Shown piece by piece: positions 8,774 through 15,844 of a stretch of DNA of 64,000 nucleotides. The notes beneath the pieces were generated by a model. That model saw only the letters and a program-made list of their open reading frames with translations, made no database searches and had not been told where the DNA came from. A program made the translations under genes and the position numbers. How positions within the stretch are numbered: position 1 is the first letter of the stretch; every line of letters starts with the position of its first letter. This stretch comes from an uncultured Paracoccaceae bacterium (GTDB lineage Bacteria > Pseudomonadota > Alphaproteobacteria > Rhodobacterales > Rhodobacteraceae): positions 1 to 64,000 of the forward strand of contig CATOSU010000020.1 in the NCBI GenBank assembly GCA_951812615.1, in the 5' to 3' direction.

Positions 8774-8896
8774 GACCCGCCAGAGCCACCACCACCGCCA
8801 CCGCCAGAGCCACCCGATGACAGCGACAATCCGGAAGGGGCACCAGCAGTCCCGGAGCGAGACACAGCCGGCATCGAGACCCTTCTGGGCCCATGA
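8774..8896 (+). other. In-frame proline-rich extension after the J stop codon
   Basis: Directly after the J gene's TGA the same frame reads DPPEPPPPPPPEPPDD and continues for 40 sense codons to TGA 8894-8896. The run of proline codons followed by acidic residues looks like a linker or C-terminal tail rather than random sequence. Either the J gene carries a nonsense mutation, or the TGA is sometimes read through. No start codon or ribosome site would allow separate translation. Confidence 0.4.
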
Positions 8897-8906
8897 TCGA
8901 CCGCCC

Positions 8907-8965
8907 GTTTCCAGCCCAAAACAGCCCCGAAAATCCAACCGGTTTCCAGCCCAAAACAGCCCCGA
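8907..8965 (+). repeat. Two 24-bp direct repeats, 35 bp apart
   Basis: An identical 24-base unit beginning GTTTCCAGCC and ending ACAGCCCCGA occurs at 8907-8930 and 8942-8965. The second copy overlaps by two bases the first of the 22-bp end repeats. The block lies between the last tail gene and the predicted phage terminus, so it probably belongs to the prophage end. Confidence 0.8.
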
Positions 8966-9013
8966 TTCCGAAGACTTTTGTCGCGGATTCTGAAAAACTT
9001 TTGTCGCGCTACA
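8964..9013 (+). repeat. Tandem end repeats and predicted right terminus of the prophage
   Basis: Two abutting units, 8964-8985 (22 bp) and 8986-9008 (23 bp), share GATTC, GAA and the exact 12-mer ACTTTTGTCGCG. They are followed by CTACA, after which a host reductase frame begins. Abutting ~22-bp transposase sites (R1, R2) next to a terminal CA is the arrangement at the right end of phage Mu. The identification as transposase sites is inference; the repeats themselves are plain in the sequence. Confidence 0.6.
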
Positions 9014-9596
9014 TTATGGCTGGAGCTTTCCCAAGGCGCGCAGCACCACGGTCGGGGTCGGAGGGCCGCACCGGCTGAACCCCGCAATGATGGCGGCGAT
9101 GGGCGATTATCTGCAGGTCAACGGCATCGGGCGTGACGCCTACCCGGTGAAAGGACACTTCCTGCCGGTCGGGGATTTCCGTCCGGTGCCGGGGCGCGGT
9201 GCGGTGATGCTGGCCGGCGATGCCGCCGGGCTGGTCGACCCGGTCACCGGCGAGGGCATCGCCCACGCGATGGAGAGCGGGCATTTCGCGGCGCTGAGTG
9301 CCGCAGACGCGATCCGGGCGGGCCGGCCGCAGGAGGCCACCGGGCTCTACCGCGCGCGACTGAAAGAAATACACATGTCCCTGCGCATGGCCCGGTGGAT
9401 CCGCCCGGTGATCTACGCCAGCCTCCTGCAGCAGACCTTTTCACGGTCGTTCCGCACGTCCTCGACCCTCAAGAAAATGTACCTGCAGGTGCTGGCCGGG
9501 GAAACCGGGTATCCGGCGCTGTTCCGGGCGGTCCTGCTGCGCGTCCCGCGGCTGGCGGCGCGCGCGGTGCTGGGCGCGGTCCGGCCGCGGGACTAG
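9014..9596 (+). pseudogene. 3' remnant of a geranylgeranyl-reductase-family FAD oxidoreductase
   Basis: From 9015 the frame reads YGWSFPKA..TTVGVGG, a signature found in the middle of geranylgeranyl-reductase-type flavoproteins. It continues through GDAAGLVDPVTGEGI (the second FAD contact) to the stop at 9594-9596. The N-terminal Rossmann domain with GxGxxG is missing: going upstream the frame enters prophage end repeats and meets a stop at 8991-8993. The first available ATG (9087) would give only 169 residues, unlikely to fold as an enzyme. The gene therefore appears interrupted by the prophage, with its 5' part expected beyond the left phage end. Confidence 0.8.
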
Positions 9597-9609
9597 CGAT
9601 CCGGGGCGC

Positions 9610-11583
9610 TCAGATCAGGTCCGCGTCGGTGATGAACTCCACCAGCGCCGGGCCGGGCACCGCCAGCGCCTCGGCGATGGCAGGTTCGATGTCCGGCGCG
9701 TCGCTCACCTTGTGGCCGTGCGCCCCGCACAACCGCGCGAAGGCGGCGAAGGACGGGTTCACCAACTCTGTTTCCCAGACCGGCCATTCGCCGGCTTTCT
9801 GTTCCTTGGAAATCTTGCCCAGCTCGCTGTTGTTCAGCAGGATATGGGTGATGTCCATACCGTATTTGACCGCCGTGGTCAGCTCCATCGGGTATTGCCC
9901 GAACCCGCCATCGCCGGAGACCGAGATCACCTTGCGGCCCTTCAGATGCGCGAAATCCTGCGTCGCCGCCCAGGCCCCCAGCGCGGCGGGCAGGCCAAAA
10001 CCGATGGAGCCCAGATAGCCGGACATCAGCACCGGCTGTCCGCGGGTTTCGAAATAGCGCCCGAACGAATAGGTGTTGTTGCCCACGTCCACGGTGATGA
10101 TCGCATCGGCGGGCGCCAGCCGGCTGAGCGCATCGAATACGGCAAAGGAATGCAGGCCCTGACCGCGGAATTCCCCCAGCCGTGCGGTTTTCTCCTGCCG
10201 CCAGATCGCCCACCGCTCTGCCAGTTCCGCGATCTGGTCCGGTTTGTCCGTAGGATGGGTGATCTCACCCATCGCCCCGGCACAGAAGGCGCCGATCTCG
10301 GACCAGACGGGCAGGGTGACGGGGTGAAACTTGCCCAGCTGCATCCGGTCAAAATCGACCTGAATGATCGGTTTCGACGGTTCGATCCCGGTATGGTTTG
10401 AAAACGACGAACCCAGCGTCAGAATCAGGTCGGCCTCGTTCATGAACCAGCTTGCAATCGGCGTGCCCGACCGGCCCAGCACGCCGGCGGCGTTCGGGTG
10501 GGTGTCGGGGATCAGGCCCTTGGCCTTGAAGGTGGTCAGCACCGGGGCGTCCATCGCCTCGGCCAGCGCCACCACCGCGTCCCGGCAGGGCGTAGCCCCG
10601 TGGCCCATCACGATGACCGGGCGCCGGGCCGCGTTCAGCAGCTCCATGGCCTTTGCCAGCTCTGCGCCGTCCGGGCGCACCACTGCCGGGGCCAGCCGGC
10701 CCTGCGGCGCGCGCGGGTCGGTGTCCGAGGCGATGGTCTGAACGTCATCGGGAAAAATCAGGTGCGCCACGTCGCGTTCGACAATGGCTGTCTTACAGGC
10801 CAGCGACATCAGCTCGGCATGGTTCGACGTGGACAGCACGGTCTGGCTGAACCGTGACACCGCCGCGAAGGCGGAACTCAGATCGATATCCTGAAACGCA
10901 CCCGGGCCGAACACCTGTGTCTGCACCTGCCCGGTCAGCGCCAGTACCGGCGCCCGGTCCACCTTGGCGTCCCAGAGCCCGGTCAGCAGGTTGGTGGCGC
11001 CCGGGCCGGCGATGGTCAGGCAGGCCGCCGGGTGGCCGGTCAGCTTGCCATAGGCCGAGGCCGCGAAGGCCGCCGCACCTTCGTGGCGGATGCCGAAATA
11101 GGACATCTCGCCTTCACTGACGCGGTTGCGGATGGCTTCGGCCAGCCCGAGGTTGGAATGGCCAACCATGCCGAACACGGATCTGACGCCCCAGCCGGAC
11201 ATGGTTTCGGCCATCACGTCCGAGACCGTGCGCGGCACATCCGGCTCCTTGTCCAGACCGACGAAAATCTCACCGTCGCGGATCTCCAGCGGATAGAGTT
11301 TCTGGCCGCTGTCTTCGTGTCCACCGGGCGGTGCACCGGTGAGCGGGTCAAAGTCCCAGCCATGCCACGGGCAGCGGATCCAGCATTTGTCCTCGACGCC
11401 TTTTTCGATCGACCCTTCGCCCAGCGGGCCGCCCTGATGCGGGCAGCGATTGTCCATCGCGGCCCAGCGGCCGTCGAAATGCGACAGGCAGATGGACGTG
11501 GTCCGGGCGGTCACGGTTTTCACCCGGCCCTCGGGCAGATCACCGGTGTGGGCCACGCGGATCCATTCAATATCTTCGGGCAT
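9610..11583 (-). CDS. Rieske ferredoxin domain fused to a thiamine-diphosphate enzyme (pyruvate oxidase / acetolactate synthase-like)
   Basis: The product has 657 residues. Residues 1-110 form a Rieske domain with C47-x-H49 and C71-x2-H74 (CPHQGG, CPWHGW), the ligands of a [2Fe-2S] cluster. Residues ~115-657 are a complete ThDP enzyme: catalytic Glu in GIRHEGAAAFAA, a central domain (VIVMGHGATP, LILTLGSSFSNHTG), and the ThDP/metal motif SGDGGFGQYP followed by LLNN. ATG 11583 has a GAGGAGG ribosome site. It is the last gene of a five-gene membrane redox operon. A plausible role is oxidation of a 2-oxo acid with electrons passed through the Rieske cluster to membrane partners; the substrate is unknown. 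Confidence 0.85.
   Translation of the reverse strand: MPEDIEWIRVAHTGDLPEGRVKTVTARTTSICLSHFDGRWAAMDNRCPHQGGPLGEGSIEKGVEDKCWIRCPWHGWDFDPLTGAPPGGHEDSGQKLYPLEIRDGEIFVGLDKEPDVPRTVSDVMAETMSGWGVRSVFGMVGHSNLGLAEAIRNRVSEGEMSYFGIRHEGAAAFAASAYGKLTGHPAACLTIAGPGATNLLTGLWDAKVDRAPVLALTGQVQTQVFGPGAFQDIDLSSAFAAVSRFSQTVLSTSNHAELMSLACKTAIVERDVAHLIFPDDVQTIASDTDPRAPQGRLAPAVVRPDGAELAKAMELLNAARRPVIVMGHGATPCRDAVVALAEAMDAPVLTTFKAKGLIPDTHPNAAGVLGRSGTPIASWFMNEADLILTLGSSFSNHTGIEPSKPIIQVDFDRMQLGKFHPVTLPVWSEIGAFCAGAMGEITHPTDKPDQIAELAERWAIWRQEKTARLGEFRGQGLHSFAVFDALSRLAPADAIITVDVGNNTYSFGRYFETRGQPVLMSGYLGSIGFGLPAALGAWAATQDFAHLKGRKVISVSGDGGFGQYPMELTTAVKYGMDITHILLNNSELGKISKEQKAGEWPVWETELVNPSFAAFARLCGAHGHKVSDAPDIEPAIAEALAVPGPALVEFITDADLI
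10251..10273. repeat. REP-like palindrome inside the Rieske-ThDP gene
   Basis: A dyad GATGGGTGA-TC-TCACCCATC (10254-10273) lies within coding sequence (residues GEITHPT of the enzyme). The 16 bases at 10248-10263 are identical to the left half of the intergenic palindrome at 15786-15813. It looks like a repeat element captured, or preserved in part, within a reading frame. Confidence 0.55.
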
Positions 11584-11594
11584 TTTCAGCCTCC

Positions 11595-11855
11595 TCAGTC
11601 CGATTTGGTCAGCCGGTCATGGATTTTTTGCAGGACGGTCAGGATCAGGAAAACACCGATAACCCAGATCAGCAGCTCGAACGGCGCCAGATCCGTGCCG
11701 CGCAGCCACCGCGCCAGCAGCCCGCCCTGTGGTCGCAGCGCATCCAGCCCGAACAGGCCGTCGCGGCCCCAGAACCGGAAATCCCAGAACCTCGACAGGT
11801 AGAAAAAGACCGCAGCCACGGCGATGATGATCGGCATCCAGAACAGGCGGCGCAT
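11595..11855 (-). CDS. Small membrane protein, 86 residues
   Basis: The start ATG 11855 overlaps the previous gene's stop (TGATG), so it belongs to the redox operon. One hydrophobic segment near residues 4-22 (LFWMPIIIAVAAVFFYL) and a second near 60-78 (FELLIWVIGVFLILTVL) give two membrane passes. The loop between them is Arg/Gly-rich and the C-terminus is short and charged. It may be a small subunit or assembly partner of the membrane redox complex. No family was recognised. Confidence 0.65.
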   Translation of the reverse strand: MRRLFWMPIIIAVAAVFFYLSRFWDFRFWGRDGLFGLDALRPQGGLLARWLRGTDLAPFELLIWVIGVFLILTVLQKIHDRLTKSD

Positions 11856-12610
11856 CAGTCCGATACCTCCATCGTTGCCGGATCAATCGCCATCACCAGC
11901 AGGTCGCCATGGCGCGTGATCTCTGCCTCGACCGTGATGAATTGGCCGACGCGATCGTAGGCGGCGTCCGGCATCGCGGTGCCGTCCGGGCCGGTGACCA
12001 TCAGGTATTCGGCGCCCTCGACCGGTTGTGTTGACACGAAGACCGGCGGGATCCCCCCGGTCAGGCACAGGTTGGCGCAGGCCTTGTGCGCCAGCCCGCG
12101 GCCCGGGCGCATCGCCCCGGCCAGACATTTGCCGTCGCAGATCTCCCCGGTCAGCTTCCACCGGCCCAGCGGCTCCGGCGTGACCGCGGGCGCGTCGCCT
12201 TCGGCCGCGCGCAGTCCGCCCTGTCCGCCGCGCAGTTGCAGCATGTCCAGATCGCCGCGTTCCAGCAGAACGCCGGAGACCGTTGCCAGTTGCCCCTCCA
12301 GCGGTGCGGCACGGTCCGGCACGCCGGCCTTGCCGCCGGCAGTCATCATCAACGTGCGCCCGGCCGGAATACGGTCATTGCCTTCGGTGACATGCAGCAG
12401 GGGCAGGGGCGTCAACTCAATCACCCCGGTCACGGTCTGGCGCCCATAATCAAAACGGAACGCGCCGTCGCCGGGATTGTCCTGCGTGGAGCCAACGGCA
12501 TAGCCGGCCGCGCCGGCCCCCACGACCAGCAGCGCGCATATGATCCACAGAAAGACCCGCAGATCGCGGGGCACGGGCAGATAGCCGACGAAGAAGGGGG
12601 CCTTTTTCAT
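11855..12610 (-). CDS. Membrane-anchored protein with paired-Cys motifs, 251 residues
   Basis: The ATG at 12610 overlaps the upstream stop (ATGA). The first ~45 residues hold one membrane anchor (VFLWIICALLVVGAGAAGYAV). The rest is beta-rich and probably periplasmic, with two OB-like halves. The middle carries GEICDGKCLAG and HKACANLCLTGGIPPVFV, two paired-cysteine motifs that could bind a metal, haem or cluster. The motif pair resembles uncharacterised proteins found beside Rieske/cytochrome systems. Role inferred: an electron-transfer or assembly component of the same complex as the flanking genes. Confidence 0.65.
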   Translation of the reverse strand: MKKAPFFVGYLPVPRDLRVFLWIICALLVVGAGAAGYAVGSTQDNPGDGAFRFDYGRQTVTGVIELTPLPLLHVTEGNDRIPAGRTLMMTAGGKAGVPDRAAPLEGQLATVSGVLLERGDLDMLQLRGGQGGLRAAEGDAPAVTPEPLGRWKLTGEICDGKCLAGAMRPGRGLAHKACANLCLTGGIPPVFVSTQPVEGAEYLMVTGPDGTAMPDAAYDRVGQFITVEAEITRHGDLLVMAIDPATMEVSD

Positions 12611-13665
12611 ACCGCCCCCTCCGCGCTGGGCAGCGGCACGGGCTCGACATAGGTCCCCGGCGGATTGGCCTGCCGGTGCACCATCACGGTGCCGTTCTCG
12701 ACCCTGACGCGGTAGGTCGGCACTTTCTCGGTGAACGGTGCCGGCGCCCGGCCATTGGTCACGTTGTACTGAAACCCGTGCCACGGGCAGGTCACGAGGC
12801 AATTGATGATCTTGCCTTCGCCCAGCGGCCCATTCTGATGCGCACAGGCGTTCGACAGCGCGCTGAGCCGGCCTTCGTTAAGATAGACCGCCACCCGGTC
12901 GCCATCGGGCAATTGCGCGATCTTGGCATAGCCTTCGGTCATGGCCGAGGTCGCGCAGATGTCGATCCAGTCCCCGCCGCCGCCTTCGTAATCCCCGGCC
13001 AGCTGCTCTTTGAGCGCCGCCGCCACATGCAGCCCGGCAACAAGGCCGGCCCCGACACAGACGATCCAGGCAAAGGTGAGGTTCTGCTGATCCTGCAATG
13101 CGCCAAGGGCGACATGACCGACAATCGCGGCATAAGCCGGGTAAATCAGGTAGTGCAGTGATTTCCACACCGGCGGCGTCAGGAACTTGAGCCAGAAATC
13201 GTGGCTGGTTGCGGCCAGGATCAGCAGGCAGAGCAGGGCGAAGATGCCAAGGCTTTCAAAGGGGAAGCCCGCCAGCTGCCCATAGCTGGTGTTGGCCTCC
13301 AGCACGGCGGCATATTTGTCGGTGGCCGAAAACGCAAAATACCAGTTCAGGACATAGAACGCGTGGGTCAGGGCCACCGCGCAGGTCAACACCCCGAAAT
13401 GCCGCCGGTTATAGAGCAGCGGCAGGAACCGCCGGTCCAGCCGTGCCAATGGCCCGATGCACAGGATCACCGTCAGCATCAGGAAGGCACAGGCGCCAAA
13501 AGCGCGGGCATTGTGGATCTGTGGGTTGATCGGACGGTCATGGCCCAGCGCACCGGGAGTGAGATAGATGAATACCCACAGAAACAGCACCACGCCGGCC
13601 AGCAGCGCGGCGTCGTAATACCACTTGTTCGGATTCCACTGGACGGGGATGTATTTTACGCTCAC
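12607..13665 (-). CDS. Ferric-reductase-like transmembrane protein with C-terminal Rieske domain
   Basis: The product has 352 residues. GTG 13665 overlaps the upstream TGA (GTGA); the long open extension upstream is rejected because it would run through that gene. Several membrane segments between about residues 15 and 240 contain spaced His residues (VALTHAFYVLNWY, FLAATSHDFW, SLHYLIYPAYAAIVGHVAL), the pattern of ferric reductase / MsrQ-like haem b proteins. The C-terminus (~255-350) is a Rieske domain with CAHQNG and CPWHGF. It could pass electrons between the membrane quinone pool and a soluble Rieske partner, possibly the ThDP enzyme of this operon. Confidence 0.8.
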   Translation of the reverse strand: MSVKYIPVQWNPNKWYYDAALLAGVVLFLWVFIYLTPGALGHDRPINPQIHNARAFGACAFLMLTVILCIGPLARLDRRFLPLLYNRRHFGVLTCAVALTHAFYVLNWYFAFSATDKYAAVLEANTSYGQLAGFPFESLGIFALLCLLILAATSHDFWLKFLTPPVWKSLHYLIYPAYAAIVGHVALGALQDQQNLTFAWIVCVGAGLVAGLHVAAALKEQLAGDYEGGGGDWIDICATSAMTEGYAKIAQLPDGDRVAVYLNEGRLSALSNACAHQNGPLGEGKIINCLVTCPWHGFQYNVTNGRAPAPFTEKVPTYRVRVENGTVMVHRQANPPGTYVEPVPLPSAEGAV

Positions 13666-14039
13666 TGCCCTTCTCCAACTGCCCGGGTCAGCTGCTCCGG
13701 TGCGACATCGCCCGGCCAGCTTTGCCGGACCATCAATCCGGCGGTCAACGAGATCAGGATCAGACCGGCTAGCACAATGGCAACAACCAGATGCTGTTTG
13801 CGCGGCGGGCGATGGCGGGCGGCCCAGTTGTCGCGCCCGGTTTCCAGCACGAACCAGCGCCACAGGACCAGCGGCCAGATCAGCAGCACGGCGGGCACCA
13901 GCAACGGCCGGAACACGTAGGCACCGCGCGCGTCTTCGTCGATGCGGTCCATGCCGATGGTCAGGAACAGGGCCCCGGTCACCGCCCCGGCGGTCAGCCA
14001 GATCTGCGCCAGCCGGACAATGAACTCACCACCGGTCAT
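13662..14039 (-). CDS. Membrane protein, 125 residues, first gene of the redox operon
   Basis: ATG 14039 (MTGGEFIVRLAQIWL) is chosen because the open frame upstream is Arg/Cys-rich noncoding-like sequence. Three hydrophobic segments are visible (WLTAGAVTGALFLTIG, LLVPAVLLIWPLVLWRWFVL, LVVAIVLAGLILISLTAGLMV). The stop overlaps the GTG of the ferric-reductase-like gene, so both are translated together. Probably a small integral subunit; no family recognised. Confidence 0.65.
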   Translation of the reverse strand: MTGGEFIVRLAQIWLTAGAVTGALFLTIGMDRIDEDARGAYVFRPLLVPAVLLIWPLVLWRWFVLETGRDNWAARHRPPRKQHLVVAIVLAGLILISLTAGLMVRQSWPGDVAPEQLTRAVGEGQ

Positions 14040-14488
14040 GTGGCAGCTCCGCGATCCCGACAACGGCAGGGCAGGCGCAGGCAGCGGTTTCGCGTGCCTG
14101 CCGGAAAAACGGATCCGCGCCCGTTGCGGCCCGGTCCTGTGTCGGACGATGGTGGCATTGTTCTTCCTCCCTGTGCCGTCGCGGCCCCGGACCGGCCACA
14201 ACACCAATGACGGAACTGTGCACGATCCTGTCCCTCTCCGACAATGGTGGCGTCCGGCCCGAACGAAACAACCATGACAGCCATCTTTCGCAATCGTGAA
14301 CCGATGACAGGTCCGCTGTGAACGTTGTTTCAGCGTAAAGCGCGGGCATTGTCGAAAAACAGCGGTTGCTTTTACGACCGGATACATTGGATCGTTGACT
14401 CGTAAGCAGCAATCGAGTTCTGTGTACTGTATACAGAATACGAAAGAGCCGAAAACGGCCGGAATCCAGAACCGACAGGGAGTTTGTG
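14040..14488. promoter_or_regulatory. Divergent control region between redox operon and ABC importer, with a 21-bp dyad
   Basis: About 450 bp without a gene separate the minus-strand redox operon (start 14039) from the plus-strand importer (start 14489). The clearest element is an imperfect dyad at 14418-14438, arms TTCTGT and ACAGAA around GTACTGTAT, with the perfect inner palindrome CTGTATACAG at 14427-14436. Such GTATAC-centred dyads are typical operators of FadR/VanR-type GntR regulators, and one is encoded at 20696-21403. An AT-rich stretch at 14395-14450 could hold the importer's promoter. No RNA gene or small ORF was seen. Confidence 0.5.
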
Positions 14489-15778
14489 ATGACTTTCAGA
14501 TTGACGACGGGCGTGCTTGCCCTTTCAGCCGGGCTCGTGGCCGGCGCGGCTTCTGCCGAAATCAAGGTGGGCTTTATCGGCTCGCTCAGCTCGGACACCG
14601 GGCTCAGCACCCTGCGCGGTGCCGAGATCGCCGTCGAGGAACTGAACGCCGGCGGCGGCGTGATGGGTCAGCAGATCAGTCTCGTGACCGCCGACACGGG
14701 CGAGGACGTGACCGAAGGCATCAAGGCCTATGAATACCTCGCCGAGACCGAGGAGGTGGACTTCATCATCTCCGGGTCGATCGACGACGTGTCGCTGGGC
14801 TGGCTGCCGCGGATGCAGGAATACCAGATCCCGACGCTGGACACCTGGACCTCTTACATCGGCATCATCGACATGGTCGTTGAAGACCCTGAAACGATGG
14901 CGCCCTATTTCATGAACATCGCCTCGGACGAGGCGCTGGCAACGCTCTACATCAATTTCGGCGCCGACGTGCTGAAAGGGCAGATGGGCTTTGAAAGCGT
15001 GGTCATCCTGGCCGAAGACACCGCGTTCGGTGGCGCGATCACCGGACTGGTGACCGAGGCGCTGGCCCCGGTGGCGGGGATCGAGGTGAAAGACATCATC
15101 ACCTATGACATCAACACCAACGACTTCGCCCCGATCTTTGCCAAGGCGCAGGCCAGCGGCGCGGATTTCATTTATCAGGTGTCGTCGGTGAATTCACAGG
15201 TGGTCTCTTCGCAATATGTGAAGCTGCAGGTGCCGATGGCAATGACCGGCGTGAACGTGGCCGCGCTGGGCCTGGAATACTGGGAAGACACCGGTGGCGC
15301 AGGCGGCGGGATCTCGACGCTGTCGCCGGTTCCTTCGGTGGGCTTCGAGCTCGACCCTGCCAGCCAGGCCTTTGTCGACACCTATCAGGCCAAGTATGAC
15401 TCGCGCCCCAAAATCCCGCATTTCAACGGCTTCAACGCCTATCACGGGCTGAAGCAGGCGATGGCGGCGGCCACCGAGGCCGGCGGGTTCGGTGATGCCA
15501 AGGCCTGGGCTGCGGCCATGATCAAGCAGGACCTGAAGCTGGAAAAGGACGGCCAGCTATGGCTGCGCTACGGCTTCTGGGACTATGACACGGTCGAACC
15601 GGTGACCGGCCGGACCTATCCGCATAACGCGCTTTTCGATCTCGAGGCGCCGTATGACTTTGCCCAGCCGTCGATGGTGGTTGTGCAATGGCAGGAAAAC
15701 GGCGAGGTCGGCGTGGTCTACCCGCCGGAATACGCCAACATGGAGTTCTCGCTGCCCAGCTGGGTGCCGTCCAAGTAA
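14489..15778 (+). CDS. Periplasmic substrate-binding protein of a branched-chain amino acid-type ABC importer
   Basis: The product has 429 residues starting at ATG 14489 (a GTG at 14486 is in frame but worse placed; ACAGGGAG lies at 14474-14481). A signal peptide is clear (TGVLALSAGLVAGAASAE). The mature protein starts EIKVGFIGSLSSDTGLSTLRGAE, typical of type I periplasmic binding proteins (LivJ/Peripla_BP_6). The genes for two permeases and two ATPases follow directly. The ligand is unknown; such proteins bind amino acids, amides, urea or aromatic and other carboxylates. A REP-like palindrome separates it from the permease gene. Confidence 0.9.
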   Translation: MTFRLTTGVLALSAGLVAGAASAEIKVGFIGSLSSDTGLSTLRGAEIAVEELNAGGGVMGQQISLVTADTGEDVTEGIKAYEYLAETEEVDFIISGSIDDVSLGWLPRMQEYQIPTLDTWTSYIGIIDMVVEDPETMAPYFMNIASDEALATLYINFGADVLKGQMGFESVVILAEDTAFGGAITGLVTEALAPVAGIEVKDIITYDINTNDFAPIFAKAQASGADFIYQVSSVNSQVVSSQYVKLQVPMAMTGVNVAALGLEYWEDTGGAGGGISTLSPVPSVGFELDPASQAFVDTYQAKYDSRPKIPHFNGFNAYHGLKQAMAAATEAGGFGDAKAWAAAMIKQDLKLEKDGQLWLRYGFWDYDTVEPVTGRTYPHNALFDLEAPYDFAQPSMVVVQWQENGEVGVVYPPEYANMEFSLPSWVPSK

Positions 15779-15785
15779 GCCAACC

Positions 15786-15813
15786 GTAGGATGGGTGATT
15801 TCACCCATCCTAC
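15786..15813. repeat. REP-like perfect palindrome between binding-protein and permease genes
   Basis: GTAGGATGGGTGA (15786-15798) and its exact complement (15801-15813) form a 13-bp stem with a 2-base centre. There is no T-run, so it is not a classic terminator. In the transcript it would form a strong hairpin after the binding-protein gene, which could stabilise the upstream message and explain higher binding-protein yield. A partial copy is at 10248-10273. Confidence 0.8.
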
Positions 15814-15844
15814 CTCCTGCCCGCGCTGACAGGCTTTTCACAAC

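Larger units (their letters stand above)
1..9013 (+). mobile_element. Right part of a prophage, probably a transposable (Mu-type) siphophage
   Basis: All genes from the left edge to about 8773 are colinear tail genes with overlapping or nearly touching ends: tail chaperone, tape measure, DUF1833-type protein, fibre-like protein, NlpC/P60 peptidase and J-like tip protein. The unit stops at two abutting ~22-bp repeats followed by CTACA at 9009-9013. Immediately after it a host reductase reading frame resumes mid-protein. Repeated transposase-binding sites and a 5'-TG...CA-3' terminus are known for Mu-type phages, and Rhodobacter phage RcapMu combines such ends with a non-contractile tail. The left end, transposase and capsid genes lie outside the window, so the transposable assignment is inference. 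Confidence 0.7.

Noticed and set aside
8907-9008. Possible CRISPR-like array from the direct repeats
   Set aside because: Only two copies of each unit, unequal units, spacers of about 11 bp or none, and no cas genes. The repeats fit a phage end better.
8704-9087. Minus-strand frame rich in glycine (GGGGGGGSGGS)
   Set aside because: It is the complement of the proline-rich plus-strand extension after the J gene and spans the phage-host junction; no start context supports it.
15786-15813. Palindrome after the binding-protein gene as a transcription terminator
   Set aside because: There is no T-run, and the downstream importer genes need to be transcribed; a REP-like or mRNA-stabilising element fits better.
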